From Chloroflexota bacterium (GTDB lineage: Bacteria; Chloroflexota; FW602-bin22; JACPRP01): a DNA stretch of 63,801 nt. The notes under the pieces were generated by a model that was not told the DNA's origin, did not search any database, and was given only the letters and a program-made list of their open reading frames with translations. Of this stretch, positions 1-8,685 are shown one piece after another (the stretch's first letter is position 1; every line of letters starts with the position of its first letter). The translations under genes and the position numbers were made by a program. Where the stretch lies: NCBI GenBank assembly GCA_016210495.1, contig JACQUC010000037.1, forward strand, positions 1 to 63,801. The letters run 5' to 3'.

Positions 1-262
1 GCGTTCGTGGTCGCCACGACGTAGGGGCGCGGTCTCCGCGCCCAGTCGCCAACCTGGCATCGCGTTCGTGGTCGCCACGACGTAGGGGCGCGGTCTCCGC
101 GCCCAGTCGCCAACCTGGCCATCGCGTTCGTGGTCGCCACGACGTAGGGGCGCGGTCTCCGCGCCCAGTCGCCAACCTGGCCATCGCGTTCGTGGTCGCC
201 ACGACGTAGGGGCGCGGTCTCCGCGCCCAATCGCTTACCAGGCATCGAGTTCTTGATCGCCA
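1..262. repeat. tandem repeat array, 61-62 bp period, four copies plus a degenerate fifth
   Basis: Units begin at 1, 62, 124 and 186, with a decayed fifth from about 247. Each unit carries a palindromic core of the type GTAGGGGCGCGGTCTCCGCG, which recurs singly elsewhere in the window (for example 1996, 40830). The copies are almost identical, so the amplification is recent. The array ends about 15 bp before the start codon of the next gene and may continue to the left of the window. There are no variable spacers, so it is not a CRISPR array. Confidence 0.9.
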
Positions 263-278
263 CACAGGAGTAAGCCGC

Positions 279-1844
279 GTGAAGATCGTGACCGCCGAGG
301 AGATGCGCCACATAGATCGCGCCGCCGCTGACATCGGCCTGACCACCAACATACTCATGGGCAACGCTGGCCGAGCCGTTGCAGACGCGATGCTTGATTC
401 GCTGGGTGATCTTCGGGATAGGCACGTCCTCGTGCTCGTGGGACCCGGCAACAACGGCGGGGACGGCTTGGTGGCAGCGGTCCACCTGCACGACGCCGGC
501 GCGGTCGTGACCTTGTACATCTGGATCCGTAAGGTCGAAGGCGATGCTAACTTCGCGACCACCCAGCAGGCGCACATCTCCGCCATCTTCGCCGACCAGG
601 ACCCCAACTGCGACGTCCTTCGCCAGTCGGTGGCCAGGGCTGACGTCATCGTCGACGCACTCCTGGGCACGGGCAAAGCCCGCGCCATTACCGGCTTCCT
701 AAAAAGCATTCTCGAAACAGTCGGCAGCTTCAAACGTCCTGAGGCCAAAGTGGTCGCCGTCGACCTGCCCACGGGAATGGACGCCGACACGGGAGCGGTG
801 GACGAGGTCACGCCCCGCGCCGACCTCACCGTGACCCTGGCGTTCCCCAAGCTCGGCCTCTTCTTCTTCCCCGGCGCATCCTACGTCGGCAAACTGGTGG
901 TGGGGGATATCGGCCTGCCACCGGAGCCCGAGGGCGTCGCATCCACCGAGGTGATCACGCCCACGCTGGTGCGACGAGACCTGCCGGCAAGACCACTTGA
1001 CAGTCACAAGGGGACTTTCGGGCGGGTGCTCGTCGTCGCGGGCTCGGTGAGCTACGTGGGAGCGCCTGCCCTGGCGTGCGCCGCCGCCGGGCGTGTCGGT
1101 GCCGGACTCGTCAGCCTGGCCTGTCCCCGCACCATCTACCCGATCCTTGCTACCAAGCTCACCGAAGCCATATGCTCCCCGCTGCCCGACGTGGAGCCCG
1201 GAGCCCTGGGAACCGATTCTCTGGAACCTCTCGTTTCCACCATGCCCAACTTCGACGTCGTCCTGCTGGGTCCTGGCCTGGGCCAGCATCCTCAGACGGT
1301 CTCCTTTGTCGACCAGTTGCTCAAGTGGGTCTCGGGACAGCGCCAGGTCACTCTGTCGTCGCGACCCTGGGTCGTCGACGCCGATGGTCTGAACGTCCTC
1401 GCCAACATCCCGAACTGGTGGCAGAGGCTGCCCCGCCAATCGATTCTGACGCCGCACCCTGCGGAGCTGTCCCGATTGCTGCGCGTTGGCGTCGGCGACA
1501 TCCAAAAAGACAGGCTTGGCTCTGCGCGCCGTGCCGCGACCACGTGGGGGCGTATCGTGGTGCTGAAGGGCGCGTTTACCATCGTGGCCTCACCCGAAGG
1601 CCAGATCTTCATCAACCCCTCTGCCAATCCGGCGCTGGCCACGGCGGGCACCGGCGACGTACTGGCCGGCGCCATCGCCGGTCTTCTGGGCCAGGGGATG
1701 CCCCCGTTGTCGGCCGCTATCGCCGGCGTGTGCCTGCACAGCCTCGCCGGCGAGATCGTTCGCGACGAGATCGGCGAAGCCGGAGCCCTTGCGGGAGACC
1801 TCCTGCCCGCCCTCCCACGTGCCCTGCGACGCGTGAGGACCTGA
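279..1844 (+). CDS. nnr: bifunctional NAD(P)H-hydrate epimerase / ADP-dependent NAD(P)H-hydrate dehydratase
   Basis: This 521-residue cytoplasmic repair enzyme acts on hydrated NADH and NADPH. The N-terminal YjeF_N half (to about residue 215) epimerises the R and S hydrates and shows the GPGNNGGDG loop near residue 55. The C-terminal half (about 235-515) is the ribokinase-like dehydratase, with GPGLGQ, a KGAFTIVASPEG strand and the TAGTGDVLAGAIAG nucleotide-binding motif. Length and domain order match the fused bacterial family. The start is a GTG with CAGGAG about 8 bases upstream. It stands alone, immediately after the tandem repeat array, with no evident operon partner. Confidence 0.93.
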   Translation: MKIVTAEEMRHIDRAAADIGLTTNILMGNAGRAVADAMLDSLGDLRDRHVLVLVGPGNNGGDGLVAAVHLHDAGAVVTLYIWIRKVEGDANFATTQQAHISAIFADQDPNCDVLRQSVARADVIVDALLGTGKARAITGFLKSILETVGSFKRPEAKVVAVDLPTGMDADTGAVDEVTPRADLTVTLAFPKLGLFFFPGASYVGKLVVGDIGLPPEPEGVASTEVITPTLVRRDLPARPLDSHKGTFGRVLVVAGSVSYVGAPALACAAAGRVGAGLVSLACPRTIYPILATKLTEAICSPLPDVEPGALGTDSLEPLVSTMPNFDVVLLGPGLGQHPQTVSFVDQLLKWVSGQRQVTLSSRPWVVDADGLNVLANIPNWWQRLPRQSILTPHPAELSRLLRVGVGDIQKDRLGSARRAATTWGRIVVLKGAFTIVASPEGQIFINPSANPALATAGTGDVLAGAIAGLLGQGMPPLSAAIAGVCLHSLAGEIVRDEIGEAGALAGDLLPALPRALRRVRT

Positions 1845-1992
1845 CACCTTCGACCGGCAACTGTCTGTCGACCTTGTGCACAATGAGGCGGCGTTTGCGA
1901 TGGCGCATCGTAGGGGCAACCCTGTGTGGTTGCCCTCTCGTTGCCAGGCCGGCGACGCCAACTGCGACGATGCTCTCTGCCAGCGCACTGGC

Positions 1993-2085
1993 ATGCAGGG
2001 GCGCGGTCTCCGCGCCCAGACCGGCGTAGGGGCGGACGTCTCTGTCCGCCCAGGGTGGGGCGGGGCATCGCATCCATTTCGCACC
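1993..2085. repeat. MITE-like element (composite, right terminus intact)
   Basis: Two palindromic cores lie side by side. The second reads GTAGGGGCGGACGTCTCTGT and then its complement, followed by GGGTGGGGCG and the right terminus CATTTCGCACC (2075-2085). The same order is seen at 26889-26967 and 53161-53216. The left terminus is not recognisable, so this is probably a composite or a truncated copy. Confidence 0.65.
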
Positions 2086-2144
2086 AAGAACTTCTGGAGT
2101 CCCAAACCAGCATCCAGACTAAGCTTCGTCAGCTCTTCCGGCGC

Positions 2145-2173
2145 TTTGCCTTGCTTGCTTCTTGTGCTATAAT
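2145..2173 (+). promoter_or_regulatory. putative sigma70 promoter for the small Cys-rich ORF
   Basis: A perfect -10 hexamer TATAAT (2168-2173) is preceded at 17 bp by TTTGCC, or at 16 bp by TTGCCT. A good ribosome-binding sequence, GGAGG, follows about 25 bases downstream at 2196-2200. Confidence 0.45.
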
Positions 2174-2205
2174 ATGCCGCGAGTTGGGACTCCTGGAGGC
2201 AAGTC

Positions 2206-2421
2206 ATCAACGACAGCATCAATCTCCGCCGGCACCGAAACGCCTGCATATTCTATCGTGAGAACTGGCAAACTGACGATGTTCTCTACGAGTGCCTGTG
2301 TCTGAGGGACATGCCTCCGCGAACAGCCGAGGAGCAAGAGCGCTGCTTTCACAGCAGGCGCGGTTGCTGGCGCGAGAAGCGAGCGTGCAGGCGCGACCAC
2401 CACTTGCTTTCCTTGAGCTAG
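2206..2421 (+). CDS. small Cys-rich protein of unknown function, apparent ATC start
   Basis: I do not recognise the family. The open frame encodes 71 residues rich in Arg, Glu and Cys. Six Cys (near residues 14, 30, 32, 46, 53 and 60) suggest metal binding or disulfides, and a CIFYRENWQTDDVLYEC segment looks like real protein. Support for expression is a TATAAT box at 2168 and a GGAGG at 2196-2200 set six bases before the putative start. No ATG, GTG or TTG exists in this frame between the upstream stop and the Cys-rich part; the codon at normal spacing is ATC. Either initiation is non-canonical, the start has decayed, or this is a recent pseudogene. The next gene is an oxyanion-sensor lipoprotein on the same strand. 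Confidence 0.4.
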   Translation: MNDSINLRRHRNACIFYRENWQTDDVLYECLCLRDMPPRTAEEQERCFHSRRGCWREKRACRRDHHLLSLS

Positions 2422-2494
2422 CGCAATCTGCTACCGTCCCGACGTTTGTGCAGAGTTGATTTGTCCTCCTTGCTGCAGCCCCAGCCCCCATCCA

Positions 2495-2525
2495 CTTTAC
2501 TTCGTCGTCTCCCCGACGTTATAAT
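2495..2525 (+). promoter_or_regulatory. putative promoter of the sensor operon
   Basis: A TATAAT hexamer (2520-2525) has a weak -35 candidate TTACTT 18 bp upstream. The spacer contains a small CGTCG/CGACG inverted repeat that could be an operator. The first gene of the three-gene sensor unit starts about 125 bp downstream. Confidence 0.35.
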
Positions 2526-2650
2526 CTGAATCGATGCAAGCTTCGTCTGACGGGGCAGCGGCCTTAGCGGCGCTGCCAATGGCTAGAGATGAGCGAGATG
2601 GCCATCGCCAGGAAATGCTTCGTCATCTTGCGGGCATCGTGGAGGTTTCT

Positions 2651-3580
2651 ATGCTCTTCACAGCGCGGAACCTGGCGTCTAGCCTTCTCCTGGCAGTGAT
2701 TATCGCGTCCGTCGGATGCAGCGGTCCGCAGTACCAGCAGATACGCCTCGCCGATGAGCAATCAGAGCAGCAATACGTGACTTCTCAGCGCGGCATTGTT
2801 CCAATACGTGTCGCCGTAGCTGGCGTGCTTTCTCCGCGAGAAACGCGCCGGGGCTACCAGGAGCTAATAAGCTATATCGGTGAGAAGCTTGGGCGGCCGG
2901 TGGAACTGGTGCAGCGCCGGACGTATGCCGAGATCAACGACTTGGTGCGCTCAGGCGGCGTGGACCTGGCCTTTGTTTGTGGTGGCGCCTTCATCGAGGG
3001 CGAGAAGGACTTCGGGATGGAGTTACTGCTCGCGCCCCAGATGCGTGGCCAAACAACCTATTTCTCCTACATCATTGTGCATCGCGATAAGGATGCGCAG
3101 CGGGTCGAGGACTTGCGGGCTAGCTCCTTCGCCTTCTCGGATCCCCTCTCCAATTCGGGGAGACGTGCTCCTACCTATGCCCTCTGGCTGATTGGCGAGA
3201 CGCCTGAATCGTTTTTCCGCAAGTCTGTATTTACCTATAGCCACGACAATTCCATCCAGGCCGTAGCCGACAAAGTGGTGGACGCCGCCGCTGTGGATAG
3301 CCTGGTCTACGATTACACCATTGCACGCAACCCCCAATACAGCGGGAAGACACGCATTATCGATCGCCTCGGACCCTACGGGATACCTCCCGTTGTAGTC
3401 CATCCGCGTCTAAGCAGCCAGTTCAAAGATCAGTTCACGTCAGTGCTAAGCGGTATGCATAGGGACGAGCGTGGCCGTACCATTCTGGAAAATTTGTTGA
3501 TCGATCGCTTTGTTACACTCGACGGCCAGGCGTACGACTCGATGCGCCAGATGGCCAATGTGGTCAGGTGGCAAAGATGA
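2651..3580 (+). CDS. PhnD/AioX-like periplasmic oxyanion-binding lipoprotein
   Basis: The 309-residue protein begins with a lipoprotein signal; lipidated Cys is at about residue 23 (ASVGC). The rest is a PhnD-type periplasmic binding protein (phosphate/phosphonate superfamily), with signature stretches VGVLSPRET-like near 60, GEKLGRPVELVQRRTYAE, DLAFVCGGAF and FAFSDPLSNSG. I chose the ATG with GGAGG eight bases upstream rather than an upstream in-frame ATG. Its stop overlaps the start of a histidine kinase by four bases. This arrangement recalls the arsenite sensor sets AioX-AioS-AioR and ArxX-ArxS-ArxR, and the PhnD-like sensor half of the tetrathionate kinase TtrS. It probably captures an oxyanion and signals through the kinase; which oxyanion cannot be read from the sequence. 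A truncated paralog lies at 13606-14373. Confidence 0.82.
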   Translation: MLFTARNLASSLLLAVIIASVGCSGPQYQQIRLADEQSEQQYVTSQRGIVPIRVAVAGVLSPRETRRGYQELISYIGEKLGRPVELVQRRTYAEINDLVRSGGVDLAFVCGGAFIEGEKDFGMELLLAPQMRGQTTYFSYIIVHRDKDAQRVEDLRASSFAFSDPLSNSGRRAPTYALWLIGETPESFFRKSVFTYSHDNSIQAVADKVVDAAAVDSLVYDYTIARNPQYSGKTRIIDRLGPYGIPPVVVHPRLSSQFKDQFTSVLSGMHRDERGRTILENLLIDRFVTLDGQAYDSMRQMANVVRWQR

Positions 3581-5535
3581 AGGCCGGGCGCTTTTGGCTG
3601 TTTGCTGGGTCGTTGCTCGGCGCCTTCAGCATCAGGGCCAAAATAATGGGCATCGTCGTTGGGCTTGCGCTGCTGTTGGGTGGGGGAGTCACCATTCAGA
3701 TGCGAGCCAGCCAGGAGTTGACGCTTGGGGAGGAATTGGCGAAGCGCGGCGAGTCTATTGCGCGTTTCGCTTCTGCCAGGGCCACTGACTATGTTCTCAC
3801 TAACAACTCCTTTGCCTTGCACCAGCTCGTTCGCGACACAGTTGAGGACAACGAGGACGTTCGCTATGCCTTTGTTCTCGATCCGGATGGCGCCGTACTC
3901 GCTCACAGCTTCACCCGGGGATTGCCCCGTGACCTGGCGGAGGCAAACTCGGTCGAGCCAGGTGCACGATATCGCATGGTGATTTTGGAAACTGAAGAGG
4001 GGCGTGTTCGCGACGTCGCTGTGCCCATTCTGGAGGGTAGGGCCGGGACAGTCCGAGTAGGAATGTCCGATATCCGACTACGCTCCCTGATCGCAGTCAC
4101 AACCCAGCAGCTCCTCGAGGCCACCCTCCTCGCTTCTTTGGCGGGCCTCGCCCTGGCGTTCCTCCTCACCGTTGTCTTGACACGCCCGATCGGCGAACTA
4201 GTGCGTGTTGCGGAAGCCGTGACGGCCGGCGACCTGGGTCGTCAGGCTCGGGTGTGGACTCGCGACGAGATCGGTCATCTCAGCCACGCCTTCAACACGA
4301 TGACAACCCACCTCGCCCGCTACAGTCAACAGATCCTTCGCCGGAACCGTGAGCTGGCGGCGCTCAATGCAGTCGCCACAGCCATCGCCCGCCCTTCGAG
4401 TCGTGAGGAGTTACTGTCCGCCTCGCTGGAGAAGGTCCTGGAGGTTGTGGAGCTTGGCGTCGGCGCGATCCTTCTGCACGACCCCACATCCCAGCGCCTG
4501 GTTTTCGCCGCCACGTCTGGCTTGAGTTGGCGGCCGTCTGATATCGAGCCGTGCTCTGAGACCGAGCAATGCCTCTGCTGGGATGTGTTTGCATCGGGTC
4601 GCTCGCGCGTCGTGTCAGACATTTCCTCGGCCTGCCCGAGGATGAAGCGCTCCGCAGATGCCGTTGATAACCTGCAAGCTGGCGTGTGCGTGCCCATCAT
4701 CTCCAAAGATGCTCCCCTTGGTGTGCTCCACGTCGCCGGCCCAGGTGCTTATCCCTTTAGCGAAGAGCAGTTGTCTATCCTTCGATCTATTGGACACCAA
4801 ATCGGCGTTGCAGTAGAGAACGCCAGACTTTGGGAGGAGTTGAGGCAGCGTGAGGCTCTACGCACGCATCTCTTGGAAAGGATCATTGCTGCCCAGGAGG
4901 ACGAGCGCCGGCGCATCGCCAGAGAATTGCACGACGACATGGCCCAGGGCCTGACGGTGTTGCTTATGAATCTCGAAGCCGCCGAAATCGCCATTCCCCC
5001 TGAACTCGGCGAGGTGCGACGCCAACTGGCCAGAACCCGCGACCTTCTGTCGGGCTCTCTTGCCGAGGTACGTCGCCTCATTGTCGACTTGCGGCCTCTT
5101 GCGCTCGACAGCCTGGGCCTTGCACCGGCCATTCGGTGGTACGCGGAGCACCGACTTGACCCACTCGACGTGGACGTCGACGTTCAGGGGATCGGCCTTG
5201 ACCGCCGGCTGGCTCCCTTGGTAGAGACCACCGTCTTCCGAATTGTCCAGGAGGCGATCAACAACGTCGCCAAGCACTCTCACGCCAACACCATGCGCAT
5301 TGAGATCCAGCAGACCGACGGGTTCATCTCCATCCTCGCCAGCGACGATGGATCTGGTTTCGACGTCGAACGCGTAATCGCGAAGGTTGGGACGGAGCTT
5401 GGCGGCGTCGGGTTACTAGGTATGCAGGAACGTGCCGCGCTACTCGGTGGATCCGTTCACGTCGAAAGCGCCCCGGGTCAAGGGACTCGCGTCTTGGCGC
5501 GCATTCCCATACAGCAAGGTGGTGATTCCGCATGA
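3577..5535 (+). CDS. NarX-type sensor histidine kinase (TM - extracytoplasmic - TM - HAMP - GAF - HisKA_3 - HATPase_c)
   Basis: This 652-residue membrane kinase has a first membrane segment near residues 20-38, an extracytoplasmic Cache-like region, a second segment near 180-200, HAMP, GAF, a HisKA_3 H-box (ERRRIARELHDDMAQG) and an HATPase_c domain with DDGSGFD and GGVGLLGM. Translation is coupled on both sides by ATGA overlaps: upstream to the PhnD-like lipoprotein and downstream to the NarL-type regulator. The three therefore form one sensory unit. The GAF domain is unusually Cys-rich (PCSETEQCLCW, then SSACPRM and AGVCVPI), which could provide a metal, cluster or thiol-reactive site. HisKA_3 differs from the kinases I associate with AioS/ArxS, so this would be an alternative architecture if it senses arsenic. 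Confidence 0.9.
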   Translation: MKAGRFWLFAGSLLGAFSIRAKIMGIVVGLALLLGGGVTIQMRASQELTLGEELAKRGESIARFASARATDYVLTNNSFALHQLVRDTVEDNEDVRYAFVLDPDGAVLAHSFTRGLPRDLAEANSVEPGARYRMVILETEEGRVRDVAVPILEGRAGTVRVGMSDIRLRSLIAVTTQQLLEATLLASLAGLALAFLLTVVLTRPIGELVRVAEAVTAGDLGRQARVWTRDEIGHLSHAFNTMTTHLARYSQQILRRNRELAALNAVATAIARPSSREELLSASLEKVLEVVELGVGAILLHDPTSQRLVFAATSGLSWRPSDIEPCSETEQCLCWDVFASGRSRVVSDISSACPRMKRSADAVDNLQAGVCVPIISKDAPLGVLHVAGPGAYPFSEEQLSILRSIGHQIGVAVENARLWEELRQREALRTHLLERIIAAQEDERRRIARELHDDMAQGLTVLLMNLEAAEIAIPPELGEVRRQLARTRDLLSGSLAEVRRLIVDLRPLALDSLGLAPAIRWYAEHRLDPLDVDVDVQGIGLDRRLAPLVETTVFRIVQEAINNVAKHSHANTMRIEIQQTDGFISILASDDGSGFDVERVIAKVGTELGGVGLLGMQERAALLGGSVHVESAPGQGTRVLARIPIQQGGDSA

Positions 5536-6194
5536 CGAAGATCCGCGTGCTTTTGGTAGACGATCATGCCATTGTCCGGGAAGGCCTATTGATGCTGCTT
5601 GCGGCACAGCCTGATATCGAGGTGATTGGCGAAGCAGCGGACGGATCCGAAGCCATCGACCTCGCTGCCCGTTTGCAGCCCGACATCGTTCTTATGGACT
5701 TAGACATGCCTCGGGTCGATGGCCTCGAGGCCACCCTCCGGATAAAGCGCGAGCACCCTCATATCCACGTTCTTGCGCTCACGGTTCACGACAGCGACGA
5801 CTATTTCTTCCAGGTGCTCGCCGCCGGAGCCTCCGGCTACGTCTTGAAGGGCGCTCGCTCCGCCGAGCTCCTTGCCGCGCTGAGAGCTGTTCGAGAGGGG
5901 GAAGTCTATCTTCTTCCCTCCTTGACCAAGCGACTTGTTAAGGACTACCTCAAGCGGGTAAGGAGTGGCGAAGAGAGCCGCAGCTACGATTGCCTGACCG
6001 AGCGCGAGCAACAGGTGCTACGCCTGATTGCATCCGGCCGCACGAATCACGAGATCGCCGTCGCCCTGACCATTACCAGCAGTACGGTCCAAACCCACTG
6101 CGCCAACATAATGGAGAAGCTCGGCTTGCATAGCCGGGCGGCCCTGATGCATCATGCCTACCGAAGGGGCTTGATTGCCGCATCCGATACCTGA
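5532..6194 (+). CDS. NarL/FixJ-type response regulator
   Basis: The 220-residue protein has an N-terminal receiver (VDDHAIVREG; phosphoacceptor Asp in VLMDLDMP; Thr in ALTVHD; Lys in YVLKGA) and a C-terminal LuxR-type helix-turn-helix (LTEREQQVLRLIASGRTNHEIA). It overlaps the kinase gene by four bases and is followed by a rho-independent terminator. The next transcription unit is the molybdoenzyme operon, its most likely target. It is not a sigma54 activator, unlike AioR or ArxR. Confidence 0.92.
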   Translation: MTKIRVLLVDDHAIVREGLLMLLAAQPDIEVIGEAADGSEAIDLAARLQPDIVLMDLDMPRVDGLEATLRIKREHPHIHVLALTVHDSDDYFFQVLAAGASGYVLKGARSAELLAALRAVREGEVYLLPSLTKRLVKDYLKRVRSGEESRSYDCLTEREQQVLRLIASGRTNHEIAVALTITSSTVQTHCANIMEKLGLHSRAALMHHAYRRGLIAASDT

Positions 6195-6230
6195 ACGAAT
6201 GTACGTCCGAGTACCTCCAATCGGGTAAGG

Positions 6231-6256
6231 CGCTATCCAAAAGATAGCGTCTTTTT
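6231..6256 (+). terminator. rho-independent terminator after the sensor operon
   Basis: CGCTATC and GATAGCG form a perfect 7-bp stem around a five-base loop, followed by TCTTTTTGT. It separates the regulatory operon from the respiratory operon, so the latter should have its own promoter between 6256 and 6425. Confidence 0.85.
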
Positions 6257-6441
6257 GTATCTAAATCGATGCGTTCACGATTGGCGCTAACTCGCGCAAC
6301 TTGCATACTAATGTCGGAATCGGTCTTAGTCAGGTTGCCTAAGAAAGGCGTCGCCGACCGGCACGCGGCTACGTGGGTCGTCATGGCATCGACAACGTGA
6401 ATGGCTACGAACGGCGACGGCAACCATTTCGAGGAGGAAGT

Positions 6442-7089
6442 ATGGCCGGTGCAAAAAAGCGTTATGTAATGGTTATTGATCTGCGTCGCTGCGTCGGGTG
6501 TGATGCCTGCACGATCGCGTGCAAGCAAGAGAACCGTACACCACCGGGCGTAGCTTACAACATCGTGATTAAACAGGACCTCGGCTCCTACCCAAGCACG
6601 CGGCGAGTCTTCTTGCCAAGACCCTGTATGCAGTGCGAAAAGCCACCCTGCGCCAAAGTGTGTCCCGTAGCAGCGACCTACAAGCGCGCCGAGGATGGCA
6701 TCGTGACTATCGACTACCAGCGATGTATCGGCTGTCGGTACTGCATGACGGCCTGCCCCTACGGTGCCCGCTCCTTCGACTTCGGCGAGAACTACTACGA
6801 GCCGCTGAATGGCTTTGAGGTCATCCCTTCACGTGAGTATGCGCGCGAGTGGCCGCGCCAGGAAGGGCGCTCCCCCATAGGCAACGTGCGCAAATGTCAC
6901 TTCTGCTTACACCGTATCCAGCAGGGACTCGAGCCAGCTTGCGTGCAAACCTGTATGGGGCGCGCCCGAATTTTCGGTGATCTCAACGATCCTGAGAGCG
7001 AAGTCTCTCGGATCATCGTTGCCCGCCGGGGCTTTCGGCTTAAGGAAGAGCTAGGTACTGGGCCGTCAGTCTACTATCTGCAGGGCTAG
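6442..7089 (+). CDS. four-[4Fe-4S] electron-transfer subunit of a molybdopterin oxidoreductase (DmsB/PsrB/ArrB-like)
   Basis: The 215-residue protein carries four ferredoxin-type Cys groups: [35 protein letters not shown] and the final CHFC...CVQTC pair. This is the standard 16-Cys set that relays electrons between the membrane subunit and the molybdenum subunit. The start at this ATG is supported by GGAGGAAG about six bases upstream; upstream in-frame ATG codons have no comparable site. It is the first gene of a B-C-A-D operon, with 11 bases to the NrfD gene. Most Psr, Arr and Arx operons put the catalytic subunit before the iron-sulfur subunit, so this order is unusual. Confidence 0.92.
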   Translation: MAGAKKRYVMVIDLRRCVGCDACTIACKQENRTPPGVAYNIVIKQDLGSYPSTRRVFLPRPCMQCEKPPCAKVCPVAATYKRAEDGIVTIDYQRCIGCRYCMTACPYGARSFDFGENYYEPLNGFEVIPSREYAREWPRQEGRSPIGNVRKCHFCLHRIQQGLEPACVQTCMGRARIFGDLNDPESEVSRIIVARRGFRLKEELGTGPSVYYLQG

Positions 7090-7100
7090 AGGAGGAGAAA

Positions 7101-8681
7101 ATGCAGCAAGCATTCGCTCAATCGCAGACCCCTCGGTCGGGGCTCGTGTTGTTCGCTTACTGGGTGGCGCTGCTTACCGTCTTCGCCGTTGGGTTGGTGG
7201 CTCTCTACTACCGCCTGACAGAAGGGCTCGCGGTCACAGCCCTCAGTAACTTGATAGGGTGGGGACTTTGGGTGGCACTCTACATCTATTTTATAGGCCT
7301 GTCGGCCGGCTCCTTTCTGCTTTCGACGCTGATCTACGTGTTCGGGATCAAGCGCTACGAGCCCATCGGTCGTCTGGCCGTGTTCTCTGCCTTCGTGGCC
7401 CTGGCAGGCGGGCTGATTTTCATTCTGCTGGACCTGGGACACGTGGACCGTTTTTGGACGGTGTTCTTCAATCGTAACCAGAGCTCGGTCCTTGAGTGGG
7501 AGATTCACTTCTACCTCCTCTACCTGGTCATCCTGCTTGCCGAGTTGTGGTTGTTGATGCGACGAGACCTCGTTTTGCGAAGCCGAGGCGCCGATCTGAA
7601 GGCTCAGGTGGCTCGGTTTCTTGCTCTGGGTAGCAGGGACGTCTCAGAAGAGGCCGATCGGCAAGATTCGCGCTGGGTGCGGATCCTCGGCGCGATTGGT
7701 ATCCCCGTGGCCATCTTCGTTCACGGGGGGACCGGCGCTATCTTCGCCGTCGTCGAGGCCCGGCCCTATTGGTACAGCGGGCTTTTCCCCGTCATCTTTC
7801 TGGTTTCGGCGTTTGCTTCAGGTGGGGGACTGCTACTCTTCTTGGCCTCACTTTCCGCCGGCCGTCGGGCGGAAGAGTACCGGGCGATGCTGGCCGGCCT
7901 GGGCAAGCTGGTTGCTGGCATCCTCGCCTTGGACCTCCTGTTGCTCGCCATCGAAATGCTGGTCGCCCTTTACGGCAGCGTGCCGGATCTGATCGCCACC
8001 TATCAGGCGATAATAGCCGGCCCCTTCTGGTGGGTCTTCTGGGTCCAGCAACTCCTCATCGGCGCCCTGCTGCCCCTGATCCTGATTCTCTTTCCCCGCA
8101 CAGGCAGGTCTGCTGGCTGGGTGGGCATTGCCGGCTTTCTCATCGTGGCCGGCATCTTCGGCGTCCGCCTCAACATCGTCATCCCACCCCTCACGGTACC
8201 CGTGCTCGAGGGGCTGCCGGAAGCCTACGGCCAGGGCCTTGCCATCGCTGGTCTTGACTACGTGGCAATGATGCGGCCCTGGCTGCTTGTAGCAGGGAGC
8301 ATCGTGATCCTATGCTTGCTCCTGGCCACCATCGGCCTGGGGCGTGGACCGGGGCGGCCGGCCTGGATAGGCGCCGCACGGGCGCTGGCCGGGGCGGGAG
8401 CTGTTGTGCTCGTATTCATCCTTGCCAGCGTGGCGAGCCCGGGGGTTGTTCTCTTCAGCTCCTACGCTAGCTCGCCCGTCTTCCCGCTGGGATTTGGCCC
8501 CGGCGGCAGCTCGGAGGCCGGGAGATTGTCGACCTATTACGCGCCCAGCGTTATCGAATGGGTAAGCAGTGCTGGCGTTGTGGCCTTCTGCGTCATTCTC
8601 TTGACCCTTGGCCTAAGCCTTCTGCCGGTCGAGGAAGAAACAGCCGAGCACTTGGACTACTCTCGAAATAGGGGGATCTGA
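7101..8681 (+). CDS. NrfD/PsrC-family membrane quinone-interacting subunit
   Basis: The 526-residue polytopic protein has about ten hydrophobic segments throughout and belongs to the NrfD/HybB family, which exchanges electrons with menaquinone for periplasmic molybdoenzymes. AGGAGGAG precedes the ATG closely. At 526 residues it is longer than eight-helix PsrC-type subunits (about 320), closer to the ten-helix type. It follows the iron-sulfur subunit by 11 bases and precedes the catalytic subunit by 4, so the three should be made together and assembled as one complex. Confidence 0.9.
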   Translation: MQQAFAQSQTPRSGLVLFAYWVALLTVFAVGLVALYYRLTEGLAVTALSNLIGWGLWVALYIYFIGLSAGSFLLSTLIYVFGIKRYEPIGRLAVFSAFVALAGGLIFILLDLGHVDRFWTVFFNRNQSSVLEWEIHFYLLYLVILLAELWLLMRRDLVLRSRGADLKAQVARFLALGSRDVSEEADRQDSRWVRILGAIGIPVAIFVHGGTGAIFAVVEARPYWYSGLFPVIFLVSAFASGGGLLLFLASLSAGRRAEEYRAMLAGLGKLVAGILALDLLLLAIEMLVALYGSVPDLIATYQAIIAGPFWWVFWVQQLLIGALLPLILILFPRTGRSAGWVGIAGFLIVAGIFGVRLNIVIPPLTVPVLEGLPEAYGQGLAIAGLDYVAMMRPWLLVAGSIVILCLLLATIGLGRGPGRPAWIGAARALAGAGAVVLVFILASVASPGVVLFSSYASSPVFPLGFGPGGSSEAGRLSTYYAPSVIEWVSSAGVVAFCVILLTLGLSLLPVEEETAEHLDYSRNRGI

Positions 8682-8685
8682 ATCG

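Larger units (their letters stand above)
1845..2205. other. repeat-filled intergenic region
   Basis: I see no convincing gene here. At 1909-1945 there is a palindromic core of the GTAGGGGC type. At about 1993-2085 two adjoining cores follow, the second ending in the CATTTCGCACC terminus of the dispersed MITE-like family described elsewhere. A promoter for the next small ORF follows at about 2145-2173. Confidence 0.6.

Noticed and set aside
1..262. CRISPR-like array at the left edge
   Set aside because: Units are nearly identical along their full 61-62 bp. There are no unique spacers and no cas genes nearby.
699..2249. Several overlapping frames around nnr (for example 1076-2029 and 1590-2249)
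   Set aside because: They are out-of-frame or antisense to a well-supported gene, or run through repeat cores, with no domain or ribosome site.
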